From positions 26,159,501 through 26,223,500 of the forward strand of contig BSBM01000370.1 in NCBI GenBank assembly GCA_027924585.1: a DNA stretch of 64,000 nucleotides, given 5' to 3'. A program made the position numbers and the translations under genes. Below are positions 23,874 to 34,835 of this stretch, one piece after another (positions within the stretch are counted from its first letter, which is position 1; every line of letters begins with the position of its first letter). The stretch comes from Larix kaempferi (lineage: Eukaryota > Streptophyta > Pinopsida > Pinales > Pinaceae). The notes beneath the pieces were generated by a model that was not told the origin of the DNA, did no database searches, and saw nothing but the letters and a program-made list of their open reading frames with translations.

Positions 23874-23885
23874 GATCTGATACCA
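23874..23885 (-). promoter_or_regulatory. primer binding site, initiator tRNA-Met (copia-1)
   Basis: GATCTGATACCA on the plus strand gives TGGTATCAGATC on the minus strand. Its first ten bases match the complement of the initiator tRNA-Met 3' end, and it abuts the 5' LTR directly. Confidence 0.92.
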
Positions 23886-24344
23886 TGTTCAGGTACACAA
23901 GGTACTCCCAAAAGACCGAACACCTAGGGAAACCACTTCACACAAACAGATCACAGATCGATACACTAATGTTTTGACGTGGTTTAAATCCTCGTGAGGG
24001 AAACACTCCACAGCCCCGGCCAAATAGTTTCTACAGAATAATTTATTATGCAAAGAAAGAAAGTTACAAAGGAGCTTCTCATAATCAATCAACTTTCCAA
24101 TGACCCTCCATGCTCTTTAGATAGAGATCATGGACCAATCGGGTGTTAAGCCACAGATCAAGGTAAGGTATGATGTAAGAGAAGTTGAGTCGTCGGATCA
24201 CTCTATGTCTAAAACATATCGTGACCGTCAGATTTAAATATTTACAAATGCATACTAATGCATACTAAAGAAACACACTTTACCTAATGGATCTATTACA
24301 CAAGTTGATCTTAACTAACTCCTAAGTGTCTAAATATCCTAACA
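23886..24344 (-). repeat. 5' LTR of copia-1
   Basis: 459 bp, TGTTCAGGTACAC to ATATCCTAACA on the plus strand. It differs from the 3' LTR by scattered substitutions, so the insertion is not recent. Confidence 0.93.
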
Positions 24345-26568
24345 TTCTTCTACCCAATATTATTTTCATAATAGTTCTAGACTGCACGAAGGGTCGGTTG
24401 ATCCTTCATGTGTTCACCATTCTGGATATAGGGAATTGTTGAATATAGGTGTTCACAATTATCTACTAAAGGAAGGAGCGACCGATCCTTCTTATCGAAA
24501 AACAGAATTCGGGACAAACATTTTATATATGTTATAATTTAGTTGATGTCTGGGTTCCTACTATTTATAGCAGAAGTCGGAAGTCGGGAATTGTCATCCT
24601 AGCCTTCGTAGATTAAATATTTTTACATTTCTCTCGTAAATAAAGGGTCAGTCGACCCTTCTTGTGCTCAGTATTCTTCCAGTGTTCACCATTTTATATA
24701 TACATGAATTGACGGGCTAGCCTTCGTAGGTTGAATATTTTTTCAATTCCCTCATAAATGAAGGGGTGACTAACCCTACTTCTGCCCAATATTATTTTCA
24801 TAATAGTTCTAGACTGCACGAAGGGTCGGTCGATCCTTCTTGTGTTCGCCATTCCGGATAAGGGAAATTGTTGGATATAGGTGTTCATAAGTATCTACTA
24901 AACGAAGGGAAAGACGATCTTTCTTGTCGGAAAATGTAAGTCGAGACAAACATTTTTCATATGTTATAACTTAGTTGATGTCCGGATCCCTACTATTTAC
25001 AGCAGAAGTCAGAAGTAAGGAATTGTCGGCCTATACTTCACAGATTAAATATTTTTACATGAATTGACGGGATATCCTTCGTAGGTTGAATATTTTTACA
25101 ATTCCCTCATAAATGAAGGGCCGAACTACCCTTCTTCTTCCCAACATTATTTTCATAATAGTTCTAGACTATACGAAGGGTTTCTCGATCCTTCTTGTGT
25201 TCGCCATTCTGGATATAGGGAATTGTTGGATATAGGTGTTCACAATTATCTACTAAAGGAAAGGGAAACTGATCCTTCTTGTTAGAAAATGGAAGTCGGG
25301 ACAAACATGTTTTATATGTTATAACTTAGTTGATGTCCAGGTTCCTACTATTTACAGCAGAAGTCAGATGTTGGGAATTGTCGGTCTAGCCTTCGTAGAT
25401 TAAATATTTTTACATTTCTCTCATAAATGAAGGGTCGACCAACCCTTCTTGTGATAAGTATTATTCCAGTGTCATTTTGTAAATACATGAATTGACGAGC
25501 TAGCCTTCGTAGGTGGAATATTTTTCAATTCCCTCATAAAAGAAAGGGCGAACAACCCTTCTTTTTCCCAGTATTATTTTCATAATACTTCTAGACTGCA
25601 TGAATGGTCGATCGATCCTTCTAGTTTTCAACATTCTGGATATAGGGAATTGTTGGATATAGGTGTTCACAATTATATACTAAAGGAAGGGGAGACCGAT
25701 CCTTCTTGTCAGAAAATGGAAGTCGGGACAAATTTTTTTTGTATGTTATAACTTAGCTGATGTCCGGGTTCCTACTATTTATAGCGGAAGTCAGAAGTCG
25801 GGAATTGTCGGCCTAGCTTTCGTAGATTAAATATTTTTACATTTCTATCGTAAATGAAGGGTCGAATGACCCTTCTTATGCTCAGTATTCTTTCGGTGTT
25901 CACCATTTTGGATATATATGAATTGACGGACTAGCCTTCGTAGGTTGAATATTTTTACAATTTCCTCATAAATGAAGGTGTGGCCGACCCTACTTCTACC
26001 CAGTATTATTTTCATAATAGTTCTAAACTGCAAGAAGGGTCGATCGATCCTTTTTTTGTTCACCATTCTAGATAAGGGGAATTGTTGGATATAAGTGTTC
26101 ACAATTATCTACTAAAGAAAGGGGTGGACTATCCTTCTTGTCGAAAAATGTAATTCGGGACAAACATTTTTTATATGTTATAACTTAAGTGATTTTCGGA
26201 TCCCTACTATTTAAAGCGGAAGTCGAAATTCGGGAATTATCGGCCTAGAATTCGTAGATTAAATATTTTTACATTTCTCTCCTAAATGAACAGTCGGTCG
26301 ACCCTTCTTGTGCTCAATATTCTTCCAGTGTTCACAATTTTGGATATACATGAATTGACATCCTAGCCTTCATAGGTTGAATATTTTTACAATTCCCTCA
26401 TAAATAAAGGGGCAGCCGACCCTTCTTCTTCCTAGTGTTCTTTTCATAATAGTTCTAGACTACAAAAGGGTTGCTCGATCCTTCTTTTGTTCACCACTCT
26501 GGATATAGGTTTCCACAATTATCTACTAAACAAAGGGGCGACCGATCCTTCTTGTCGGAAAATGGAAG
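24345..26568 (+). repeat. 430-bp satellite array, central part
   Basis: Tandem monomers recognised by the recurring segment CAGTATTATTTTCATAATAG at about 24355, 24790, 25140, 25565, 25995 and 26430. The spacing is about 430 bp, with one shorter monomer of about 355 bp. Each monomer carries several near-palindromes of the type GAAGGG(G/T)CG(G/A)CCGA(C/T)CCTTC. The array is in phase with the piece at 16060-16528 once copia-1 is removed, and it is broken at 26568 by family X. Confidence 0.88.
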
Positions 26569-27312
26569 TGTTGACATAGATCTGTCGACAGGGTTTCATT
26601 CCGCATAATTTTCAACAAAGCTTGACACAAATTCCAATATATATCGGCCCATAAAGGGTTTAGCCTTTCCAATAACACTCGTAGAGCGAGTGAGGTTTCA
26701 CCCGAGATACCTAAGGGGGCTGCAGGAACCAAGTTTCTGCAGGTATAAGAGGACATGCATCATTATCATTCAATCACAGTGAAGCTCAGAGATCGACATA
26801 ATTATCATTTGCATCAGAACACCATTATCGCATAATAGACATACTAATCATATCTAGGCAGTAAAATATTATAGAAACATATCTAACTTATCAGATATAC
26901 ATATAATAAATGTGACATTGCTAATTCATTCATAAAACACAATTAACCATACTGTGACAACACACATTCAATCATACTTTCACATAGTACATTAACATTT
27001 TCTCTCACCTCTTCTTTTATCATTGTGCAGTACTCAACCTCATGCTCTGTTGGATGTTCGCGTCCTATCTGTTGCACCTTCAATAAGTTTTCCTTTATCT
27101 GAGTCAATACTGGCATAGCTTCAACTGCTAGTTTCTCCGCTTTCGAATGCAACTCATCCAACCACGTTGTTCTTCTCTGTTTATTCGTTTGTGCCTTGTT
27201 GAATCGATGTTGCAATTCCTTCAGTTATGTCGCTCTGGTCATCTATGACATTAGTGCAATCTCCTTTAGCGATACCCTCAATGCTTCTAACTGCACCTCT
27301 TCCTCTCCAAGT
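26569..27312 (-). mobile_element. family X copy 1, left part
   Basis: Begins TGTTGACATAGA exactly where the satellite stops and matches 34836 onward, including ATATATCGGCCC and CACCCGAGATACCTAAGGGG. The inner part (26943-27312) is minus-strand coding-like, with GREHPTEHEVEYC and a helical Lys/Glu/Leu-rich region, and corresponds to 35690-36020 of copy 2. It is interrupted at 27313 by copia-2 and resumes at 34522. The TG start and a TATA-bearing block in copy 2 suggest an LTR element, but I could not fix both LTR edges. Confidence 0.6.
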
Positions 27313-27996
27313 TGTTAAATTTTCAGAATTTACTTCAATCTGATCTAGGATCTTAACTGAGAGAAAAACATGTACAGCAAATCTACAGCATATCAATCAT
27401 GGACACAATAATGCAAGCACACAAGAGACACAGAGTTTACTTGGGGAAAACCATAAAGGTGAAAAACCCCAATAACTTTCTCAGAGATAGATAGAGCAAT
27501 GATACAACCAGAATACAAGAGATAGTCTTCTCCCAGCAGCAGAGCCTCCTCTTCCATAAGTGCGCCACTCTCCCAAGTGTGAGTAAGAGAATAGAATGTG
27601 TAAAATGAGAGAGACACACTCTCTATTTATACACTAACTTGACTTGACCTTTACTCAACTAGGTCGGCCTCAACTTAACCACTTAACATAATGCTGACTA
27701 GGCCGACCCCCACTAGGGTGGTCTAATAACCCTTTGACCCACATGGCTGACCCCCAATAGGGTGGTCTAATAACCCTTTGACCCACATGACTTATATAGG
27801 GCGGACCCCAACAAGGTGGTCTAATAACCCATCAAGTATAAGTTACGACACTTACAATATAAATGACGACACTTCCGTATAGAGGAATAATAACATCTCT
27901 ATAGGAATACAACCACTTCCGTATAGAGGAATAATAACATCTCTATAGGAATACAATATACATATATGTGAAATACATTCCGAAGTTACATATACA
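27313..27996 (-). repeat. 3' LTR of copia-2
   Basis: 684 bp from TGTTAAATTTTCAG to TTACATATACA. It holds a minus-strand TATAAATAG (27631-27623) and two copies of a 44-bp tandem unit beginning CACTTCCGTATAGAGGAATA at about 27868-27955. Confidence 0.88.
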
Positions 27997-28011
27997 TCGT
28001 CACTCCCTCTT
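27997..28011 (-). promoter_or_regulatory. polypurine tract of copia-2
   Basis: TCGTCACTCCCTCTT on the plus strand gives AAGAGGGAGTGACGA on the minus strand, directly next to the 3' LTR. Confidence 0.7.
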
Positions 28012-28239
28012 AACTAGGAAGGTATTTCTCGACACAGGTCTTCTAGCATAAGTCATCTTCTCTGGATCATCGTCACTGGATAATCATCATCGAGTCATCA
28101 TCATCGTCACTGCTGCTGCTATCTCAATCAATCTCTGAATCTAATCGTCATAGGAATTTCTACAGAGCCAGTCCTTTTTCATACTGGATGTAGGCCCACC
28201 ACCTGCAGGTCTTCGTCATCACTGGCCATACTGTGGAAT

Positions 28240-28845
28240 TCTCAGGACTTATTACGTGCGTCACAAAACCTGGCTGCAGCATCCCAGGCTATTACGAGCA
28301 CATAGCTCTACCTGTAGGATCTCCCAGGAGCACATTACATGTGACCCATCACAAAACCTGGCTAAAGCATCCCAGGTTGTTACGAGCACACAGCTCTACC
28401 TGTCGGATCTCCTAGGAGCACATTACATGTGATCTCACCACAAAACTTGGCTGAAGCATCCCAGGCTGTTATGAGCACACAGCTCTACCTGTCGGATCTC
28501 CCAGGAGCACATTACATGTGGTCCACCACAAAACCTGGCTGAAGCATCTGAGGCCTTTTTCATCCTGTCCAGATCTCCCAGGAGCAAATTACATGTGGTC
28601 ATGGCAAAGCCTGGCTGAAACATCTGAGGCCTTTTTCATCCTGTCCAGATCTCCTAGGAGCAAATTACATGCCATAGGACAAAACCTCGCAAGAGCATCT
28701 CAGGATGTTATGGGTACACAACTCCGACCTGAAGATCTCCCAGGGCACAAATTACATGTCCTCCCAGAGCAATGTCTCGAAAGAGCATCCCAGCCTATTA
28801 TGGGTACGCAACTCCGACCTATAGGATCTCCCAGACATGCTCATC
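28240..28845 (-). repeat. 88-bp tandem repeat in copia-2 3' region
   Basis: Units begin CACAAAACCTGGCT at 28262, 28350, 28439 and 28528 (spacing 88-89 bp). Three shorter or diverged units follow near 28609, 28679 and 28761. Each contains GATCTCCCAGGAGCA. Confidence 0.88.
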
Positions 28846-28859
28846 TGCACAACCTGATC

Positions 28860-29420
28860 CACGGCCACAAAGTATCATCCTGATACTCACCATACATCAT
28901 CCTGATGTACACATGATCATCTTGATCATCATCACTGCAACATCCTGCTGCATGTCATCTAGAGAAGCTCGTCATCCGCGATCACCCTGATCATACAATG
29001 CATCCATCTGATGCACACCAAGTATCTACCTGATACATATCATCATACATAGTGTATCCACCTGATACATAGATACACAATCCACACAATGTATCCATCA
29101 ACATACATGATCTACCTGATCATACCTGATACATATCAATATACATGATCTACCTGATCATACAATGTATCCACCTGATACAGATACAGATACATGGTCC
29201 AAGCATCCAACATGATGCATATACACAATACAATACATACAAATAATCCAACCAATCATATCCAGCATCCACCATGATGCGTACATACATATAAATGATC
29301 CAACTAATCATATCCAGCATCCAACATGATGCACACATACATATACATATAAATGATCCAACTGATCATATCCAGCATCCAACATGATGCACACATACAT
29401 ATAAATGATCTAACTGATCA
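28860..29420 (-). repeat. second tandem repeat in copia-2 3' region, about 57-bp units
   Basis: Starts as short CATCATCCTGAT and TGATCATC repeats. It becomes a tandem unit of about 57 bp with ATCCAGCATCCAACATGATG at about 29262, 29318 and 29377. No coding sense seen. Confidence 0.75.
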
Positions 29421-29535
29421 TACAAAGCAGAAACTAGAACATCATCCTGATGCTCATCATCCAGCGCTTACATCCACAGCCATGTGAAGAATTCTCCTTC
29501 CAACATGCTTGGAATGGCGTCAACAAATGTGTCAA

Positions 29536-30830
29536 TCACTTCTTCCTCGAAGTGTCATCAATCTGAAGAACACCAAGCCTCTCCCTGAAGTACTCGAGCT
29601 TCACCCTGGCTAGTGGCTTTATCAGCACATCTGCAATCTGCTCGTCCGTCGCAATGTACAGGAGCTTCACAGCTCCTCTCTGCACCATATCCCTGATATA
29701 GTGATATTTGATCTCTATGTGTTTCGACCTGTCATGAAACACTGGGTTCTCGGACAGCTTCACATAACTCTGGTTATCACAAAAGATACCAGTAGCATCC
29801 AACGAGAGATCAAATAACTCAGACAGTAGCTTCCATAGCCATACTGCCTCACAACTAGCTGAATAGGCTTCAACATACTCTGCCTTAGCTGTACTCAGTG
29901 CTACGCAGGACTGCTTCCTGCTGAACCAAGAGATCACACCTGATCCCATACTAAAGCAGCACCCATATGTGCTCTTCCTATCTGCAGCACTGCCTGCCCA
30001 ATCTGAATCAACATAACCCTGTAGGTTAAACTTTTGGTTCGCTTCATACTTGAGCCCATAATCCACTGTACCCTTCAGGTACCTTAGAACATGCTTTACA
30101 GCAACCAGGTGAACACTCCTCGGATCCGTCAGGAACTGGCTCAATGTGTTCACCGCAAATCAAATATCTGGTCTCGTGTTCGTCAGGTACATCAAGGACC
30201 CAATCATCTGACGATGCATAGAGACATCAACTGGCTCAGATGAAGCATCACAAAGAAGCTTCAGATTCGATGCCATAGGTGTGGCCATGGCCTTGCAATC
30301 CATCATCCCGAACCTCTTCAGGATCTCTACTGCATACTTCCCTTGTCCAAGGAAGATTCCATCTACACTCTGCCACACCTCCATGCCAAAAACAAATAGT
30401 GCATCATCCCCAAGTTCTTCATCTCGAACTTGGCAGCAAGCTTCCGCTACGTGTCGACAATCAATCTATCTTCACCTGTAACAAACAGGTTATCCGCATA
30501 CAAAAGTAGTATCACTGGATTGCCTTCCTCAACCTTGTAGAAAAGGTTGGAATCCGCTTTATTCTTGGTAAATCCCAAACTAGATAGAAAGTTGTCTATC
30601 CTACCATACCAAGTTCTGCACACATATATGACTACACCATGCTGTCTTGAAATTCATCTGGTGTATCTTCTATTTCATCACTTTTATATTTCTCTATGCT
30701 GTCATCTGTAGCATGCTTGATCTGATAGTTCCATTTGGAAGTCACAACAGACTTCCCTTCATCTCTTGGGACCACATCCCAAACATCGTTCTTCATGATC
30801 GACGGATCATGGCATTCTTCCCGTATCTTG
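29536..30830 (-). pseudogene. copia-2 reverse transcriptase and RNase H remnant
   Basis: Upstream end (30830-30640): NDVWDVVPRDEGKSVVTSKW, typical of the copia RT start, then a deletion that jumps to RTWYGRIDNFLSSLGF near 30600 and removes the first part of the palm. The active site reads YADN at 30489-30500, where the second catalytic aspartate is Asn. The RT tail (GQGKYAVEILKRF, RQMIGSLMYL) reaches a TGA at 30162-30160 (probably from a Cys codon). RNase H continues in frame with VDSDWAGSAADRKST, STAKAEYVEA, FCDNQSYVKL and HIEIKYHYIRDMV, ending at 29536. The RNase H residues look complete, but RT cannot be functional. Confidence 0.87.
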
Positions 30831-30849
30831 GGAACTTCAATAGATAATT

Positions 30850-33800
30850 TTGTTGCTTAAACAAATGTTGTAGTCCTTCTTTTGTAGGTGATGGTATACG
30901 ATCTTTCCTACACAACAAGTTAAATTGCATGATTAGAAAACATCTCATAGTTTTCAGAACAAATTCTTACACATAAGGAAATATGTCAGACAATCATGCA
31001 ATTATCTTAGTCAATGCTTCAATACAACATTTATCCATATTCCGTAACTTTCTAGATGCCTTCCAATCTCTACCAGAACATTGTTAAGAGTGTGCACAAC
31101 TCCCAACATGTCAGCAAAGAGGTTTCATTCTAGATAAGTAGCAATGGAATGTTGTACAGTGCCATAGGCCACTTACCCATGCATATTAGTAGTATATTGT
31201 TCATCAATGCAACTATTCTAATATGCATAATACACAACCTAATTCTAGGAACATAAGCATATACATCATTGAATAACATTATGTAAGAAATGACAATTCA
31301 AATACTTATCTTTGTTTGTTTGTTGGGTTGACTCCCTCTCAGTCTTTGCTTCTTTTCTGCAACTCCATTCTTATGTGGATTGTGAGAAGTGGTCAACTAC
31401 CTCTGAATATCTGCATCCTTGCAGAAACTACTGAAGTGTGCTCCTTTGCTTTCTTGCAGGAACAACTGGAGTGTGCTCCCTCTTGACCTTTGCTTCCTAG
31501 ATTACCTGTCCTTGAACTTACATCCATCCTTAATCACTATGAATTCTTATTAGTATCATCATCGTGTTATCCTTGAGGTCTCATACATAATCACACATTT
31601 ATTAGTATAATCTTAATACTATCAAAACACAATAATCTTAAACATGTATATTCATGATCATTCACAGATAATAAACATTAGTATTCAAGGTTTCAGGGAA
31701 GTCTTCTTTTACTCATACATATTCTTATTTAATCATAGGACTCTTCTGATTAGTTGAATCATCAATCAAGATAAGAGATATAATATGCATAAAACCCATG
31801 ATTATTCAAACCTATACCTTCATGATTCTTCTGGTTAGTCATATCATCAATTATGGTAAGAAACATAATATGCATACAACCATGATTATTCAAACCTATG
31901 ACTTCATGAATAATCATTATCAACAACACAACAGTATAAGATCCTAACATAAGGTATGATTCTAGCTTGATATAGGAAAAACATACCTAGATTAGCATGC
32001 TAGCTAGTTATGTCTAACATACCCGCATAATGTCTTCTGGTTCTCTTCAGTGACTTGTGCTAGTAACCTGCATGTCTCATAAGTTAACCATTGTAGAACC
32101 AAGTTATACATACCTCGAAAGTAAATCTTTTATGTGATCCATGACAATGGATGAATATTTGTCTTCATGTCACCATGAGCATATGTTCTTGAAGTAGAAC
32201 ATGATTTGACTTTCTTGGTGTACCTTTTGTGTTAGCAAACAACATAGACCTCATACAACATCACAATGCATTAGTACAATCATAAGTGTCAAAACCTTAA
32301 TCAATGAATATCTTCTATTAAGGTGATACGACAAGTACAGTAATTAATTAAGATTGTACTGTAATGATATGAAGACAAACATATGATAAACTTAACCATG
32401 AAACATATCTGTAAACCATACCTGTCAAGATTGTTTGTAATCTTCTTATGGAAGGCCTTAGCCTCATCTCCCTCTGAGACAGGAACTTCTTCACTTATGT
32501 AGGTGACCAATCCATCTTCTTCTAGGATTAACCAAATCCACTTGATTTGAAAGAACTGGTCCTGGAGCTGGATTAGAGTTTGTCAAAGAAACCCCAAAAA
32601 TTAAGACTTTGAATTTCAAACTTCCGAAAGGATAGAAATATGTGCCTTGATGAGCTGATCAAGTTGGTATATTCAAAATTTGAAAACTGCAAAGTTTCAC
32701 CCCTCGAAATTGCCTTTTAGATTTCCAGATTTACTAGGGAAGACCCTGAATTAGGGTTTGAATTTCCTAGAGCTTCACCCAACCAAAATATTTGATTCAA
32801 AACTCTAAGCTTCGATTTTTCTGAGGAGCTTCCAGCCGTGGTCACAGATTTCCAAAATTCCAATTTTTGCAGAAGCCCTAATTTTCCATCTTTTCGATCA
32901 AAGTCCCGAACTGGGGTTTGATCAAGCTCGACCTTCTGCCCAACCAAAAAATATGATCTTGGTCTCTAAATTTCAATTTTGACGAGTAGCATCCAGCCTT
33001 GGTCTCCGATTACAAAAAATTCCAACTTTCTCCGAAGCCCTAAATTCCGGAAGCCATGAATGAAGGTACTAAAAAATAATTCTGTTTTGACAAAAATATG
33101 TACCTGATGGTTTCTGGTGTAACTCCTAACTTTTCAATCCACAGGGTCTGAAAATTTTTCCTGAGATATCCCGACCTGTTATATTTCCATCCCGACAAGT
33201 CTGACCTCAATTGGATTCTCTGAGAGAGAGTTATGCCAAGTGTCTCAACGTGACCTGTTCGTGGGATAATACAGGAGAGAGAACTTGTACGGCGTTCCAC
33301 GTGTCACTAGTTCAACTTTGGCCTATGAAAAATTTTCTTGAGATATCCCGACCTGTTATCTTTCCATACTGATAGGTCTGACCTCAATTGGATTCTCTGA
33401 GAGGCAGTTATTCCAAGTTTCGCAACGTGACATGTTTATGGGATAATACAGAAGAGCGAACTTGTAAGGCGTGCCACGCATCACTGGTTTGACTTTGGCC
33501 TCTGAAAAATTTTCTTGAGATAGTAAAGTCTATGTACTACCTGTCACTTTTTACGAAATTTCATTTGGATCTTCCTATCTCACGTTATGACATTTTTCCC
33601 AAGGTCACCTTATTTTGACTCAGATCTGGAAGAGGCAGAAACCCTATATTGTATAGATCATAAATCACAAAGTACAATGAATTAGAGGTTGTCCTTTGGA
33701 AAAAAGGTACATGGGGATCTGATCTTTGACCTATAAGCGTTTTAGACCCAAAAACTTCGCCAAAACGAATTTATAGCAAAAGTGCTATGATGACTGGTTT

Positions 33801-33871
33801 TTGCTATATCAAGCCCTAGCATCGTAAGTGCAACAAGTACCATACATGCCATATCATGCCTTCTTTTAGGC
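30850..33871 (-). other. copia-2 5' part, non-coding, with internal duplications
   Basis: About 3 kb without a recognisable domain where Gag to integrase should be. It holds direct copies of about 82 bp at 31735-31925, a repeated segment with GAAGCCCTAA at about 32720-33050, and a 184-bp tandem duplication at 33151-33521 with GACCTCAATTGGATTCTCTG in both copies. It may be a replaced interior or captured sequence. Confidence 0.55.
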
Positions 33872-33872
33872 T

Positions 33873-33885
33873 AGCTCTGATACCA
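33873..33885 (-). promoter_or_regulatory. primer binding site, initiator tRNA-Met (copia-2)
   Basis: AGCTCTGATACCA on the plus strand gives TGGTATCAGAGCT, a full match to the usual initiator tRNA-Met primer site over 12 bases, directly beside the LTR. Confidence 0.93.
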
Positions 33886-34521
33886 TGTTAAATTTTCAGA
33901 ATTTACTTCAATCTGATCTAGGATCTTAACTGAGAGAACAACATGTACAGCAAATATACAGCATATCAATCATGGACACAATAATGCAAGCACACAAGAG
34001 ACACAGAGTTTACTTGGGGAAAACCATAAAGGTGAAAAACCCCAATAACTTCCTCAGAGATAGATAGAGCAATGATACAACCAGAATACAAGAGATAGTC
34101 TTCTCCTATCAACAGAGCCTCCTCTTCCACAAGTGCGCCACTCTCCTTCGTGTGAGTGAGAGAATAGAATGTGTAAAATGAGAGAGACACACTCTCTATT
34201 TATACACTAACTTGACTTGACCTTTACTCAACTAGGTCGGCCTCAACTTAACCACTTAACATAATGCTGACTAGGCTGACCCCCACTAGGGTGGTCTAAT
34301 AACCCTTTGACCCACATGACTTATACAGGGCCGACCCCAACAAGGTGGTCTAATAACCCATCAAGTATAAGTTACGACACTTACAATATAAATGACGACA
34401 CTTCCGTATAGAGGAATAATAACATCTCTATAGGAATACAACCACTTCCGTATAGAGGAATAATAACATCTCTATAGGAATACAACCACTTCCGTATAGA
34501 GGAATAATAACATCTCTATAG
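33886..34521 (-). repeat. 5' LTR of copia-2, outer end deleted
   Basis: Matches 27313 onward but contains three copies of the 44-bp unit, the last incomplete. It lacks the final part of the other LTR (CATATATGTGAAATAC to ATACA). Family X sequence begins immediately after. Confidence 0.87.
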
Positions 34522-34835
34522 TGTGCTCGGCACCATCCTTATTTACAATTCCTCATTCGTTTTTCTAATATCTGCAATAAATGCACCCAACTTCAACGCC
34601 TTAGCTTCCGCAATCATTTTTTTGGCTATTTTCGGTGCATCCTCGCATGCCATGGAGATGGCATGTTCCAATATCCTCCTATCCTCCATTGATTTTTCTC
34701 TTTCATTCATTACTGCCTCCTTCCTTATGGATTCGTTCAACCTATGCTTCAATACTTCTTACCTGTCATTTATAGTTGATCATTTGATCATGTGTTGACA
34801 CTTCTCGGTCATTGATTTCTTCATTCACCCCTATT
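34522..34835 (-). mobile_element. family X copy 1, right part
   Basis: Begins TGTGCTCGGCACC and matches 36172-36470. The minus strand reads a charged, probably helical segment (EDAPKIAKKMIAEAKALKL), the continuation of the coding-like part left of copia-2. It is cut at about 34835 by the start of X copy 2 (TTGACATAGATATGTCAA). Confidence 0.65.

Larger units (their letters stand above)
16529..24344 (-). mobile_element. copia-1: full-length Ty1/copia retrotransposon inserted in the satellite
   Basis: Two direct LTRs of 459 bp (16529-16987 and 23886-24344), both TG...CA, flank a minus-strand interior with Gag, protease, integrase, RT and RNase H in copia order. The polypurine tract and initiator tRNA-Met primer site are in place. 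Identical 5-bp flanks TTCTT (16524-16528 and 24345-24349) are the target duplication, and the satellite sequence reads through when the element is removed. The coding region is broken by stops and frameshifts. A solo LTR of another family sits in its 3' untranslated region. Confidence 0.95.
27313..34521 (-). mobile_element. copia-2: decayed Ty1/copia element with truncated 5' LTR
   Basis: Direct LTR copies at 27313-27996 and 33886-34521 enclose a minus-strand interior with a polypurine tract, tandem repeats, an RT/RNase H remnant and an initiator tRNA-Met primer site. No Gag, protease or integrase is recognisable. The element splits family X. Comparison with X copy 2 shows that about 150 bp of X and about 60 bp of the outer end of the 5' LTR are missing at 34521, so one deletion removed the junction and the second target duplication. 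The left flank is CAAGT. Confidence 0.85.

Noticed and set aside
24345-26568. Regularly spaced short palindromes reminiscent of a CRISPR array
   Set aside because: Spacing is irregular, the intervening sequence is itself repeated, and the context is plant satellite DNA.
28233-28990. Open frames with repeated peptide KTWLKHPRLLRAHSS
   Set aside because: The peptide repeat is just the 88-bp tandem repeat of copia-2 translated; it is in the 3' untranslated region on the wrong strand.
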